Source: Excoecaria cochinchinensis
Lineage: Eukaryota > Streptophyta > Magnoliopsida > Malpighiales > Euphorbiaceae
Direction: 5' to 3'
Length of the DNA stretch: 64,000 nucleotides
Assembly: GCA_947683425.1 (NCBI GenBank)
Contig: CANTUQ010000119.1
Span: forward strand, 7,277,501 to 7,341,500
Below are positions 48,029 through 59,238 of this stretch, piece after piece; position 1 is the first letter of the stretch; every line of letters begins with the position of its first letter. The position numbers were made by a program, and so were the translations under genes. The notes beneath the pieces were generated by a model. It was not told the DNA's origin and did not search any database. It worked only from the letters and a program-made list of their open reading frames with translations.

Positions 48029-49540
48029 CTAATTCTTTCTAAGCAGCTTGAAAATTGGCTCGCATATTGAGGTGAGCTTTGCAATGAATCGGCTAACATA
48101 TTGTAACTTGCCCAAGAAACTTCTCACATCCTTTTCCTTTTGAGGCACTGGCATTTTCCTAATAGCTTTGACCTTATCCAGGTCGATTTTGATCCCCCTT
48201 TGGCTAACCACATGTCCTAGCAACTTTCCTGAAGTTACTCCGAAGACGCACTTTTTGGGATTTAGCCGCAGGTTGTATTTATCTATTATGGCGAAAAACT
48301 TCTCTAATGCTTCAAAGTGGCCCTCCTTGGTAGCTGACTTGACCATCATATCATCTACATATACTTCCACCTCTTTATGGATCAAGTCACTCAAGATCTT
48401 TTTCGCCATCCTCTGGTAGGTAGCCCCTGCGTTCTTCAAACCCAAAGGCATCACTCTATAAGTATATGTCCCCCATTCTGTGATAAAAGCCATTTTAATC
48501 CGATCAATTATCTTATTGAGGATCTGGTTGTAGCCCGCATAACCATCCCCAAAGCTATACATCACGCAATTGGCGGCGTTGTCTATCAATACATCAATAT
48601 GGGGCAGTGGGAAATCATCCTTCGAACAAGCCTTGTTCAGATCTCGATAATCCACGCATACCCTCACCTTTCCGTTCTTTTTGGCCATAGGGACTACATT
48701 AGCTAACCATGTGGGGTACTGTACTTCTACCAGAAACTTAGCTTCAATTTGTTGCCGAATCTCTTCTTTCACCTTATCTGCCCATTCCGGCCTAAGTCTT
48801 CTCAGCTTCTGTTTTATAGGCTTGTGGTCTGGATAAGTCAGAATGGCATGTTCCGTAACGTTCCAATCGATTCTCGGCATGTCCTCATACGTCCAGGCAA
48901 AGACTTTTTCATATGTTTTTATTATTCTCTCAAATTTTTCTCTTTCCTCAGGAGTTATGTTTGATGCTATCAAGATTTCTTTCAGATTTTTTGGGGTTCC
49001 AAGATTAAATGGGGTAGTATCAGTAGAATCAATATCAAATATTGATGGAATGTGATCATGATCATGCAAGTTGAAATTATCAGAAACATCGCACAAGTAA
49101 GCAAAATCATACATTTCATTAATAAAATTATAATTTTCATTTGCATCATTAAAAAGTTCAGGAATGAAAATACAATCTAAACCGGTCTCTTCCTCATCTC
49201 CCCCTGGGTCTGCCAATGCCGACGGTCCTGCCTCATCTGGGTTGACCAGAGGTTCTTCATCAACCTCTTGAGCCGCTTCTTCCATCTTCGCCTTCCCTTT
49301 TACATGAGCGGCCACCATAGCTTCGGTCACCACTTCCTTAGGCTCTTCCCTGTCCCAGATAGCTCTGTTGGTCAAGACCTCTTCATCCAAAAAGTCATAA
49401 GTTGGCTTAATCATCCCGATGTCCCACTCATAAACATCACTGAATACCTCAAAACCTGGCACAATCCTTCCCTCGACTAACTGAGGCTCGGCCTCCCCGG
49501 TGTAAGCGCAAAGTGTTGTTGCGGGCAAAAACTTTCCCAA
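48029..49540 (-). pseudogene. Reverse transcriptase of element D
   Basis: Copies element RNA into DNA. 503 codons open on the minus strand. Residues 1-190 are an acidic linker after the protease. The RT core spans about 215-503: PIKQKLRRLRPEWADKVKEE, WLANVVPMAKKNGKVRVCVD, the first catalytic Asp in SFGDGYAGYNQI (Met of FMDG lost to Gly), PLGLKNAGATYQRM, and YVDD intact at residues 394-397 (48350-48361). It then reads GKLLGHVVSQRGI. TAG at 48029 separates it from RNase H. It joins the upstream segment through a one-base frameshift near 49540. Confidence 0.88.
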
Positions 49541-49735
49541 AGGTGGGGAATCCCCTCTGCTGGCTTCAGTCCTCTCTGCACTCCTCCTTTATAGCCCAGG
49601 CCCTTTCTGTCCTTCTGACCTTTAGTGGCGATGGCCTCTGGCATCCGTTGGGAATTCTTACCCGATCCAGCACCCGGGAGGAATGCCATCTTCTTCATCA
49701 TAGCTAGCACTTGTTTTAGAACTCAAAATTAAGTG
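49477..49735 (-). pseudogene. Pol linker with G-patch-like motif (element D), truncated
   Basis: VLAMMKKMAFLPGAGSGKNS, then GLGYKGG: a Gly-rich, G-patch-like linker usual between protease and RT of Tat elements. It continues into the RT frame through a frameshift near 49540. Upstream it hits stops at about 49725, and the match is lost near 49735; protease is missing. Confidence 0.7.
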
Positions 49736-51810
49736 TTTATTGGGCCAATATAACCATGATTCCCATACCTATAAAAGTATCAGAAAGGACTATGAATGAA
49801 TTATTTCTCTAAACCCTTAAAAATTGCACAAACAGACGTATCTCTACCTTAGCAGGTTCATTGGAATAGTCTATATTGTTTAATTCATATCTGTTGAAGT
49901 ACAATTCCAAATGACTTGAAACTTGTTCCATTTGAAACTTAACATCCTGGAGAAGAATTGTTAAGAAGGGAGTTTTGCCTAAAAATTTTTTTATGTGTCA
50001 GTTTAGGCTGAAAATAAAAGAGTAGTGAAGCAGTCCTGAGTTTTAGCTTCTATTTTGCTAATTTTGGTATGTCACGGTCACAACCAGTTCATTGCCACCA
50101 TGACTAATGACAAGACAAGGCAGAATTACATGTAATATGACCTCACAATCACAATCAATTCATTGCTACCGTGACCCTCCTCAGTTTTGTGTATTTTGTG
50201 TGTTTTTCTTCTCGAAATGCACCCGAACTTCATTGCAAGTTCCTATAGCTTATCCAACACATGTCTAACATTATGAAATGAGCATGTGAATGTTATCAAT
50301 TGAAACTTTATGAAAATGATGTTATGGCATAGTAGTTTAATAAAGCAGTTAAATGTATACATGCTTTTAATTATTGAACATGACATGGTATGCGATATTG
50401 ATCATACATGATTGAACCATAATGTGTTAAGTCTATGATAAATGCATAAAAGAGACATTGCTTAATGAAGCTTAGCAACGTTGTTGGGATCTATAGAATG
50501 AATCAATGTATATCGATATGTGAGTATGCTTTCTAAGCCATTTGTATATGCAAGGCATGAGATGATGCAAGTTTGTTCTACGTGAGTACATGAGTGCCTG
50601 TATGCGACCGTATAATACTATGTGAACAAATAATGCTATGTGAATGAACAATACTATGCGAATATGCTAGCCATGATGGTGAATTGTGAAGTGAGCCATA
50701 AAGCAATGTTGATTCTGTTGTAATACTATGACGATGATATTCTTTATGAAAATTGCGAGTAATAACTGGATTAATAATTAGCCTGTGAGTCAAACAATGG
50801 ATAGGTAGGCATGCCTATAGGTTCTAAATACTTTTGCCGATAGCGTTAGATTTCTTCAAAAATCTTTGATCTATTGAGTCCTCATTGGATTCATTTATGC
50901 ATATTTTTATGGTTATTGAGTCTCTACCTATGGGTACTGATAGCGATTGTGTATCTTCGGATATGAAATGATTGTGGTACTTTTAAGTACTGATAGCATT
51001 ACCCGTTATCCACGTTTTTGAGTTGCAGGCAAAGCTAATGATAATTATGTGATCATTAAAAGAATATCAGATTAATTAGAATGAGAATGGGATGTGTTAA
51101 AGTTTAACATGTGATGCGATTATGTGAATATGACTCGCTAACAAGAATATGATATAATTATGCTAAGTTGATGCTATAATATGATAATGAGGTATGATTG
51201 TAGAAGTATGACTATAGGTGCATATCTATTAATTATAGTGATAATTATAATGCATATCTGCACATCGAATATACGCATACATTGAATATGAGGCAAGAAA
51301 GTTAATATATGCCTATAATTGTTATAGCATGCTATATAAACATATGTATACATCTTGTTATTGCGTTGTGTATTGTTCCCCACTAACCATAATCGCTTAG
51401 CACGGGTTTCCTAATCCGTGTAGGTTCCGAAACGAAGTGATTTGAAGGTCAGTTCCGCATTGGCAGGGGTCAACACACTAGGGTTGCTGATAGTGTAGGT
51501 TTTTAGGCAGATTTGTGTTATATTACGTGCATATGTAATTGTTATTCGGGGTAACATAAAATATGTAATGTGTTAGGTAACCAAGTCTGAAATATTAAAC
51601 ATATAAAAGTGTATATAAGCATGTGTACGTGATCAGGCATGTGATGAGTATAAGTGATCCGCTGCATGTGAATGTGATGTAAGCGAAATTTATTTATATA
51701 GGTTTTTCTACATGCGTTTAGACATTGTAAAGTTTATGAAATTATTTCTGTGGAAGCTATTCTCGACTACTTTACTTAAGCTAAACGAGTGGTCTAGAAT
51801 GGGCATTACA
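49736..51810 (+). mobile_element. Partial Tekay LTR I, plus strand
   Basis: Right end GAATGGGCATTACA matches the end of the solo LTR at 36726-39250. It carries two decayed palindrome units (50066-50105, 50138-50176), the palindrome TAGGCATGCCTA (50806-50817) and a weakened hairpin block (51383-51400). The left end is not canonical; it joins the truncated pol of element D at about 49735. No polypurine tract or PBS. Confidence 0.7.
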
Positions 51811-52892
51811 GCATCTGTGACTGGTTCTGTGAATAGAAACTGTGGGTCCCGTGAATAGTAACTATGGGGCCCACAAATAGTGACTTCAGGGTGGATAGTA
51901 CTAAAAAAAAGAGGATGTTAAATGGAGAAAAATGATATAATCTTGTGTAAAAATGAGGTTAAATAAATCCCCCGAAAGTCAATCTTAAGTTTCCTCTGGT
52001 TCGATTCGGTTGAACCAAAGTTTGACTGAACTTTGACCGAATTTTTATAAATGGTTAGAGTGGATAAAAGCATCTAATGTAAGATAATTAAAGGTTTAGA
52101 ATAATTTTTAGAAATTTTTGACAGCATTAGAATTGCGTTTTAGGCAAAATCGGACTGAACCGAATTGGATCGATTTAAGTGAACCAGACCCCAAACCGAT
52201 TGAGCTAAAATTTTGAAAGGAGAATAATTTTAATATTCTAAGAACGATGGAATTAGTTGGGAGTGAAAATGAGTTCAGGAACATTCAACTACACCAAAAC
52301 TGTGAAAAATGACCCGAAAAATGAATATTGGACCAAATCAGCTCATCCACTTTGGTTGGACCTGGTTGGGTCCAACTGAACCCATATAAAAGCACCCAAA
52401 AATTTTGAAATCCCCTTGGATTCCATTTTATTTCAGCCTTCTTCTTCCTCTCCTTTGGCTGAATGCTTTTCTCCCTCTCGTCCACCATTTTTCTTTCATT
52501 TTTTCTTCATTTTACCTCAAACTCAAACCTCTCTAACATAATTCAGCTCATGTAGAATCCATTGGTGGTCTCTAAATTTTGTTTGAAGGAGTAAAACTGG
52601 GTGAAATCTAGACTTGAAGTTTGGGTGTCAAATTTAGGTAAGAGATTTGAGTGATTTTAATTTGGTTTTAAGATTCTAAAAGGTAATATAAGATGTCAAT
52701 AAGAGGTTTATTAATTTTATTTGATGAAAGGAAACTTGGTTTTGATGAAATCTTAATTTTTGTGTTTGAACATAATTATGTCCACTAGGTGAAGGAACCT
52801 CTAAGCAAGCTAAGGGCAATGATAGGAGCTTAATTGAGGTATAATTTAGTGTATGTTTTGTATGAGTTTGTGAAATTAATCATGCAATTGTG
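51811..52892 (+). mobile_element. 5' LTR of Tekay-type element E, first fragment
   Basis: LTR-like sequence of another Tekay family, with a TATA box CATATAAAAG at 52383-52392, a CT-rich leader (52430-52530) and a donor-like GGTAAG near 52637. Repeated GG(T/A)TTGAACC-type blocks around 52000 resemble the LTR end at 56430-56486. It is interrupted by Athila element J and Tat fragment K; the final part lies at 56363-56486. The first bases are not identified. Confidence 0.55.
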
Positions 52893-54291
52893 TGTATATT
52901 TGATGTCATATGTGTAAGTTTATGTTTATTTGTATTAGTTGAGTGTTTTTTTGTTTAATGGTGTTTTTAGGTGAAAAACGAAGAGAAGAAGCATATAAAG
53001 GGAGAGGATCATGAGAGCAGAGAAGGGTCACGACTAGTGATGCTATATCACGAGTCGTGACTGGTGAAGAAGAATGCAGAGGAAGGAAGAAAGAAAAGAA
53101 GGGAGCTGAGGAAGTAGGGTCACGAGTCGTGAAAGACTATCACGACTCGTGACAATACAGAGAGGCCAAGCAAGCAAAGAAAAGAGAAAGGGAAGAGAAG
53201 GCGAGACGTGAGCACCAGTCACGCCACGTGATGGGAGGTCGCGACTCGTGAGTGGCCAGAGAGAAGAAGAGAAGCGATAGAAGAAAAGAGAGAAAGGAAA
53301 AGGGGAGCACATTCTATCGCGAGCACGACAGAGATGACCGTTGGGATAGTTTTCTCTTGAAAAGTCACCTCCTCTCACCTACAATTGCAACCATTCTCAA
53401 GGGACATCTCTAATAGACACAAACTTCAAATTATCATCTATAAATACTTAGTTTAACTGTAATTTTAGGGATATGTATGAAATTTTAGTTAAAGAATTTT
53501 CTTTATTGTGAAAGACAGATTTTTCTTAGTAAAACTTCTACTTAGTTCTTATGATTTGAAGAAGAAGATCAAGGAGAAGAAAACTTGTTTCGAGAGATTG
53601 AGAAAAGGGTTAAAAGGCTTTTATCTTATTCTCTTATTTTTATTTCTTCTCCATTATTTCTATAAATATCATTTCAATGAATTTGCATGTTATTATTCTT
53701 TCTATTTCATCTACTATCATAGTCTTTCAGTGCAGATTTTCTATTAGTATCTTTTGCATGATCTTTATAAGTTAAAGTAATTCGAAAGTTTGCTTTATCT
53801 AAAATCTAATAGAATTTCATTATTAAGATATATTTGAGAGATCGGTATATTGAGATAATTGCTATAGGTTAGTGTTTATTCTTAAAATATTTAATTAGAA
53901 ACCTCTAATTCATTAATGAAAATTGTGAGTTAGAATTTTAATTGTATGTTTTAGGCATTTTAATTCATGTCGAGAGAGTGAGTTAAAAATTTATTCTAAC
54001 TTGGCTTGCATAAAAAGATGAAAGATGTTAATCAAAATGATGGAATCAAGTTCATTATCTTTAATTCTTCATGATTTATTTTATCTTCTTTTGACTATTA
54101 ATAATTAGGCTTAATTGGTTTACATGTTAGATTAGTTTAAAATCACCTTTCTATTTGATAATTGTAAACAAAATTAAAATTGAGTTGTAATAGTATGTAA
54201 AATGCATTCTTCGTGGGATCGACATCTAAAGTACTATTTCGGTACACCGTATACTTGCGGTATAATTAGCATCTATAGAAAATGCTTAACA
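52893..54291 (+). mobile_element. 5' LTR of element J
   Basis: Likely start TGTATATTTGATGTCATATG; end ATGCTTAACA just before the PBS. TATA box CTATAAATAC at 53439-53448. A cluster of TCACGACTCGTGA-type palindromes at 53028-53251 lies 190 bp upstream of it. The end is secure, the start is the best guess from Athila LTR starts. Confidence 0.7.
53028..53251. repeat. Cluster of TCACGACTCGTGA-type palindromes in LTR J
   Basis: Five 13-bp palindromes at 53028, 53048, 53120, 53140 and 53239, in two related forms (TCACGAGTCGTGA and TCACGACTCGTGA). They are spaced by purine-rich sequence. The same motif is in Tekay LTR F at 60195-60316. Confidence 0.85.
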
Positions 54292-54297
54292 AGTTTT

Positions 54298-54315
54298 TGG
54301 CGATGTTGCCGGGGA
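54298..54315 (+). promoter_or_regulatory. Primer binding site of element J (tRNA-Asp type)
   Basis: TGGCGATGTTGCCGGGGA, six bases after the LTR end, one or two changes from the tRNA-Asp complement used by Athila. Confidence 0.85.
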
Positions 54316-54442
54316 ACAGTTGTTTTGCCATTATGAAACTTAGTTTATGATTTTGGATTACAATATTTTGTTTTGTTTTAATTTGTTTGTGTGTTTAGTT
54401 TAACTTTGTGTTATGTTTTTGGTTTGCAGGATTTGAAAGTTC

Positions 54443-55795
54443 ATGCCTAGTACAAGGAGTTCTTTAGAAGAGGTTGAACCATTAAATCCCGAAATTGAAA
54501 GGTTTTTGTTAAGTAACCGGAAGTCCAATAAGAAAAAGAACAAGGAAAAAAGACCAATTATCATGGCTGAAGAAAATCCGCCAAGACTTATGGACTTTGC
54601 CACACCTGCTTTGAGTGGTGCTCAACAAGAAGTGGTAAGGCCAACGGTAAATGCAAATGAATTTGAGATTAAGCCTTCATTGTTACAAATGATTCAAAAT
54701 AGCATTCAATTATATGGTTTGGCAAATGAGGATCCTAATGCTCATTTGGTAAATTTTCTTTAAATATGTGATACCTTTAAGTTTAATGGTGTCTCGGCTG
54801 ATGCAATCAAACTTAGGCTTTTCCCTTTCACTTTGAAAGATAAGGCCAAAGCTTGGTTGAATTCACTAGCAAGGAGATCAATCACTACTTGGGACCAATT
54901 GGCCCAAGCATTTTTATCAAAATATTTTGCCTGGGCTAAAACAGCCAAAATCATAAAGGATATCACTACATTTGCTCAAAATGACAATGACTCTTTGTAT
55001 GAGGCTTGGGAAAGATTCAAGGAATTACAAAGGATGTGTCCACACCATAACCTGCCAAGGGAGCTATTGATGCAAACCTTCTATAATGGAGTTAATCCAA
55101 CTACAAGAGGGACTATAGATGCTGCAGCTGGTGGATCCTTGATGAGAAAAACAACTGAAGCAGCATATGAGCTATTAGAAGAGATGGCAATGAACAACTG
55201 TATGTGGCCTCTTGAAAGAGTAATGGAGTGTAATAATTCTATTGCTAGGGGGGTACATTCAGTAGATTCTATGGTGGCATTACAAGCTCAAATTGAAGCA
55301 TTGAATCATAGAGTTAATAGCCTAAGTATGGGTGGTAATTTATCTAATGCATGCAATGTTTATGGTCAACAAGGACATAAGAGTGACAATTGCAATTTAG
55401 GCATGGTTAATAAGAAAGAACAAGTTAATTTTATTCAAGGCCAAGGGCGTGGTAATCCTTATTCTAACACCTATAATTCTGGTTAGAGGAGTCATCCTAA
55501 TTTATCATGGGGAAATAATAATAATAACAACCAAAATAGAGGTGTAGGGTATCATCAACCACAAGATAGGTTTGGAGCATTTGAAGGGAAGATTGATAAG
55601 TTTATTGAGGAAATTAATTATAAGATGAATTCTCAAGATGAAAGTCACAAGAAACTTGATGCAAAAATTGACCAAATCACTAAAAATCATGCAGCCTCTA
55701 TTCATAATCTTGTGATTCAATTAGGCCAACTTGCTAGTTCCTTATCTTCTCAAAATCTAGGATGTCTTCCAAGTAATACTGAGGAGAATCCTAGT
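54443..55795 (+). pseudogene. gag: Athila-type gag (element J), truncated with stops
   Basis: Capsid protein. One frame from MPSTRSSLEEVEPLNPEIER through a linker to the Retrotrans_gag domain (FKFNGVSADAIKLRLFPFTL, KAWLNSL, TWDQLAQAFLSKYF, ERFKELQRMCPHHNLP) and a zinc knuckle. The knuckle reads CNVYGQQGHKSDNC, so its second Cys is Tyr (55361-55363). TAA at 54761-54763 and TAG at 55484-55486 (TGG to TAG) interrupt it. After an Asn-rich stretch and a coiled coil (KKLDAKIDQITKNH) the match ends near 55795. Confidence 0.88.
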
Positions 55796-56362
55796 TTTGT
55801 TCTAATTTATTGTATTTCTTTTTACCTTATTTTAATCTTGCTTTTTATCGCTTTTATGTATGTGATTGATATGCGCTCTAATTATTGCATCAAAATGAAT
55901 GAGAGAAGGGATAAAATCTTAAATTCAAAACTCAATTGTAATTTAACCAATGTATGAATAAATGGAAAGTCCCAAACTATCTCTGCGCTTGGGCTCAACG
56001 AGGTTAGAGGATACTCTCAATGTCTCATTAGAATGGGTTCTCCAAAATATCTCTATTGCCCAAAATAGACCTAATTTGCATTGTCTTAGGCTCCATGAGG
56101 TTAGAGGACCATCTCAATATTCTATTGGGATGGGGTCTCCAAAATATCTCTGGCTTGCCCAAAATAGACATAGATGGGCCGTCTTAGACTGAGTGAGGCT
56201 AGACGACCTTCCCAATGTTTTATTGGGTGGCGACTCTAAGAAACCTCCTTGTTACCCAAAATAGACGCCCTTGCAATTTCACTTGCAAGTTTCCATGAAC
56301 CTCTCCCGAAAGCCCTAAAAGCAGGCGGTTCGGGGCACCCATAGGGTTCAGTGCGCATCACA
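55796..56362 (+). mobile_element. Tat LTR fragment K (3' part)
   Basis: Matches the last 500-600 bp of LTR B, ending GTGCGCATCACA. Three blocks of 'ggct(c)..gaggttagagga' or similar recur at about 55992, 56090 and 56190. PBS-like decamer TGGCGACTCT at 56228. The 5' part of the LTR is missing. Confidence 0.75.
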
Positions 56363-56636
56363 ACGGTACTATTCAAAAAAAAATTTATAGGTTTTAAATA
56401 AATTTTCTATTTAATAACTTGACTAGTTCAATTAGGTTAACCGGATTAAAACAAACAGTAATTAAATCGGGCTTTAGGGCACTACAAGTATTGGTATCAA
56501 AGCTCCGGTTTAGGTGGTTTTAAGATTGGAGTGGGTCAATGGGAATAGTATAAGTGCGTGTACATACCAATTAATTTTTGGACAGTATAGTCTTGTGAGG
56601 CTAATGTATGCTTGCTCATTGTGTTCGATCGCAAGT

Positions 56637-57780
56637 ATGGCTTCGGATGAAGGTCATCATGATAGTGATGTGGAGAGTGTCGCATCTGTTAGTATTAGTT
56701 GATCGAGGTCATCTCAGCATTAGCTTACTCCGTCGGTTGCTCCTCCTCCTCAGCAGCAGCCTGAGTTTATGAACATGATGGCGAATTTCTATCAGTTTAT
56801 GCAATCTCAGCAGCAGCTTTGGGGTCCTAAACAGCAGTTAGCTCCACCTAGACGGAGATCAATTTTGGAACAGATTAAGAGATTAGGAGTGGAGGATTTT
56901 TATGGTCGTGATCCTTTGACTTCGGTTCAAGCAGAGGAGTGGTTGTTTAAGCTCAAGCGTATGTTTGAGACCACTTAGAGTCCGCCAGATGAGATGCTTC
57001 AGGGAGCAGTGGCTTTGCTTCAGGGTCCTGCTTAGACTTGGTGGAGTTCAGTCTGTAAACACACTCCCGCTAATCAGGTTACTTGGGGGTTTTTCAAGAC
57101 TCAAATTGAGAAGAAATATGTCAATTCAGAGTATAGATCTACCATTGCCTCAGACAGGGAAGTAAGTAAGTTGCATAGTATGAGAGAGAGTTCGAGCGGC
57201 TTAGTGCCTATCTAGATGATGAGTCCATGACTGAGCAGAAGTTATGCCACCGATTTGAATGAGGTCTGTAGAATAACATCAGATTGGCTTTGGGTTCTCA
57301 GAGACATATGGATATGAGGTCCTTGGTTGAAACAGCTCTCAAAGCAGAGACGATTATGTTAGAGGCGGTTGATAGACAGTCTCGTTAAAAACAGAAGAGG
57401 AAATCGGGTCAGTTTTCTGGTGCAGCTGGTCAAAGTAAGAAGTTTAGAGGGCCTCCTCAGTCTCAAAGCCATGCATCAGCAGTCCCTACTATCACCCAGA
57501 GGAACCTAGTGGGCAGCAGTGCCCCAGTCACATCGGTAGCTAGTGCACCCATAAGTAGAGTACGAGATCCAGTTCCACAGTGCCTTCATTGTAAGAAGTT
57601 TCATCCGAGCGAGTGCAGATATATGAATAGGGCTTGCTTCAGATGTGGGTCCCGGGAACACCAAATCAGAGATTGTCCTAAGGCCCAGCCATCCACTATA
57701 GTATCACAGCTATGGGTGGAGGGTCAGCCCTTCAGAGAGGATGTGGTAGGGGAGCAGCTCCTCCATAGACAGTTTTAGGC
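56637..57780 (+). pseudogene. gag: Tekay-type gag (element E), broken
   Basis: Starts MASDEGHHDSDVESVASVSI. The capsid region has LGVEDFYGRDP, EEWLFKLKRMFE and ALLQGPA. Stops at 56700 (TGA), 56715 (TAG), 56976 (TAG) and near 57034 (TAG) fit CGA/CAG decay. A deletion near 57165 and a frameshift precede the C-terminal part, where the zinc knuckle ACFRCGSREHQIRDCPKA is intact (57640-57690). Confidence 0.82.
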
Positions 57781-58221
57781 CCCTCAATACATCCACCTCA
57801 GGGTTGTACCACTAGATGTCATTATGCCGTTAGCGCCCGTGAACAGGATGATGCTTCAGACGTCATTGTTGGTAAATTCTCATTGCTTTCTCATTCAGTT
57901 TATGCTTTGATTGATCCTGGTTTTATGCATTCCTATAATAGTACTGCTATTACTCGGGATAAAGGGTTGCATGACAGTCAGTTAGACCAGGATATTTTAG
58001 TGAGTAATCCTTTGGGGCATAATGTAGTAGTGAACAAAGTTTATAGAGATTGTTCGATTCGTGCTCAGAGTTTTATGTTTTCTGCTGATTTGATTGACCT
58101 CCCGTTCTGAGAGTTTGACGTGATTTTGGGTATGGACTGGTTATCCACTCACTAGGCCACTGTTGACTATAAGAGGAAGAGAGTAACTTTAAACACTGTA
58201 GATGATCAGGAGATTGTCATC
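57781..58221 (+). pseudogene. Tekay-type protease (element E), broken
   Basis: RVP_2-like aspartic protease: ALIDPGFMHSYNS around the active site (family form DPGSTHS), then NPLGHNVVVNKVYRDC and FDVILGMDWLSTH. Stops at 58108 (TGA) and near 58155 (TAG). Confidence 0.78.
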
Positions 58222-59121
58222 GTGAGTGAGAGATCATATTTTCTTTTTGATATGATTTCAGCTACTGCAGCTAAGAGACTTATCAGAAAAGGGTGTGTTG
58301 CCTACTCTTGCTATGCAATAGAGACTAAAAAGGATGAACTTAAGGCTTCAGATGTGCCCACTATTCGGGAGTTTCAAGATATTTTTCCTGAAGAACTTCG
58401 AGGTTTGCCACCTGATAAAGAGATGGAGTTTACTATTGACTTAGTACCTAGTACTACACCTATCTCTATTACTCCTTATAGAATGGTGCCTTCAGAACTC
58501 AGAGAATTGAAGGTTCAGTTGCAAGAATTATTTAATAAAGGATTCATCCGATCGAGTGTTTCACCTTGGGGAGCTCCAGTCCTTTTTGTTAAAAAGAAGG
58601 ATGGTTCACTTCGGTTGTGTATCGACTACAGACAGTTGAATAAAGTCACCATTAAGAACAAGTATCCACTGCCTCGGATTGATGACTTGTTTGATCAGTT
58701 GAAAGGTGCGAGCGTGTTTTCCAAGATTGACTTAAGATCAGGCTACCATCAGCTAAAGATTAAAGAGTCAGATGTGCCTAAGACAGCTCTTCGCACCAGG
58801 TATAGTCATTATGAGTTCATGGTCATGCCTTTTGGATTGACAAATGCTCCTGTAACTTTTATGGATCTGATGAACAGGGTTTTCCACCCTTACTTGGACC
58901 GGTTTGTAGTTGTTTTTATTGATGATATTTTGGTGTATTCGAAGACTCCAGAGGAGCATGATGAGCATTTGAGGATTCTTCTGCAGACTCTGAGAGATAA
59001 GCAGCTTTATGCCAAATTTAGTAAATGTGAGTTCTGGATGAATGAGGTATCATTTCTGGGTCATGTAGTATCAACATATGCTATTAAAGTTGATCCTAAA
59101 AAGATTGAAGTGATCCTTTAG
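58222..59121 (+). pseudogene. Reverse transcriptase (element E), intact to the thumb region
   Basis: 299 open codons in the chromovirus pattern: FPEELRGLPPDKEMEFTIDL, SPWGAPVLFVKKKDGSLRLC, FSKIDLRSGYHQLKI with the first catalytic Asp, MPFGLTNAPVTFMDLMN, and FIDD at 58915-58926 intact. It ends at TAG 59119 in DPKKIEVIL (Gln to stop). RNase H and integrase are lost. Confidence 0.85.
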
Positions 59122-59151
59122 TGGAAGCCACCCAGGAGTGTTACCGAGGTT

Positions 59152-59238
59152 AGGAGGCAAAATGTCTAAGTCTTCTGAGGAGGAAAAACCTCAAAGTCCT
59201 CTGAGGAGGCAAAATCTCTAAGTCTTCTTAGGAGGCAA
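59152..59238. repeat. 26-bp tandem repeat, 3.3 copies
   Basis: Units of 26 bp start AGGAGG at 59152, 59178 and 59204, with a last 9 bases at 59230-59238 ending exactly where LTR F begins. The element E reading frame (TEVRSFLG in family members) is lost at the first unit. Confidence 0.88.

Larger units (their letters stand above)
34655..49735 (-). mobile_element. Tat-lineage element D, minus strand, 5' part missing
   Basis: Read on the minus strand: pol (49735 to 45772), an antisense gene (plus 44063-45380), a sense ORF1-like gene (42926-40638), a degenerate array, a polypurine tract and the 3' LTR. Gag, protease and the 5' LTR are missing; the sequence breaks into Tekay LTR I near 49735. It is the only element here with RT, both RNase H regions and integrase. 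The left end follows TGTGACACACACC at 34655 from the match to the end of LTR B; no target duplication can be checked. Confidence 0.88.
52893..55795 (+). mobile_element. Athila-type element J, 5' half
   Basis: LTR (52893-54291, start approximate), PBS, leader and gag of an Athila element, cut after gag near 55795 where Tat LTR fragment K begins. Its gag is of standard Athila type, which element G lacks. Pol and the 3' LTR are absent. Confidence 0.8.
56363..59238 (+). mobile_element. Tekay-type element E: LTR end, gag and pol to RT
   Basis: The LTR end (to ...GGCACTACA at 56486) is followed by a tRNA-Met-type PBS, TGGTATCAAAGC at 56492-56503, then gag, protease and RT. Pol breaks off after RT at about 59150. 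A short tandem repeat and the LTR of element F follow. Confidence 0.82.

Noticed and set aside
55800..55900. Membrane-protein-like stretch after the gag of element J
   Set aside because: The hydrophobic run is a read-through from gag into the T-rich LTR fragment K.
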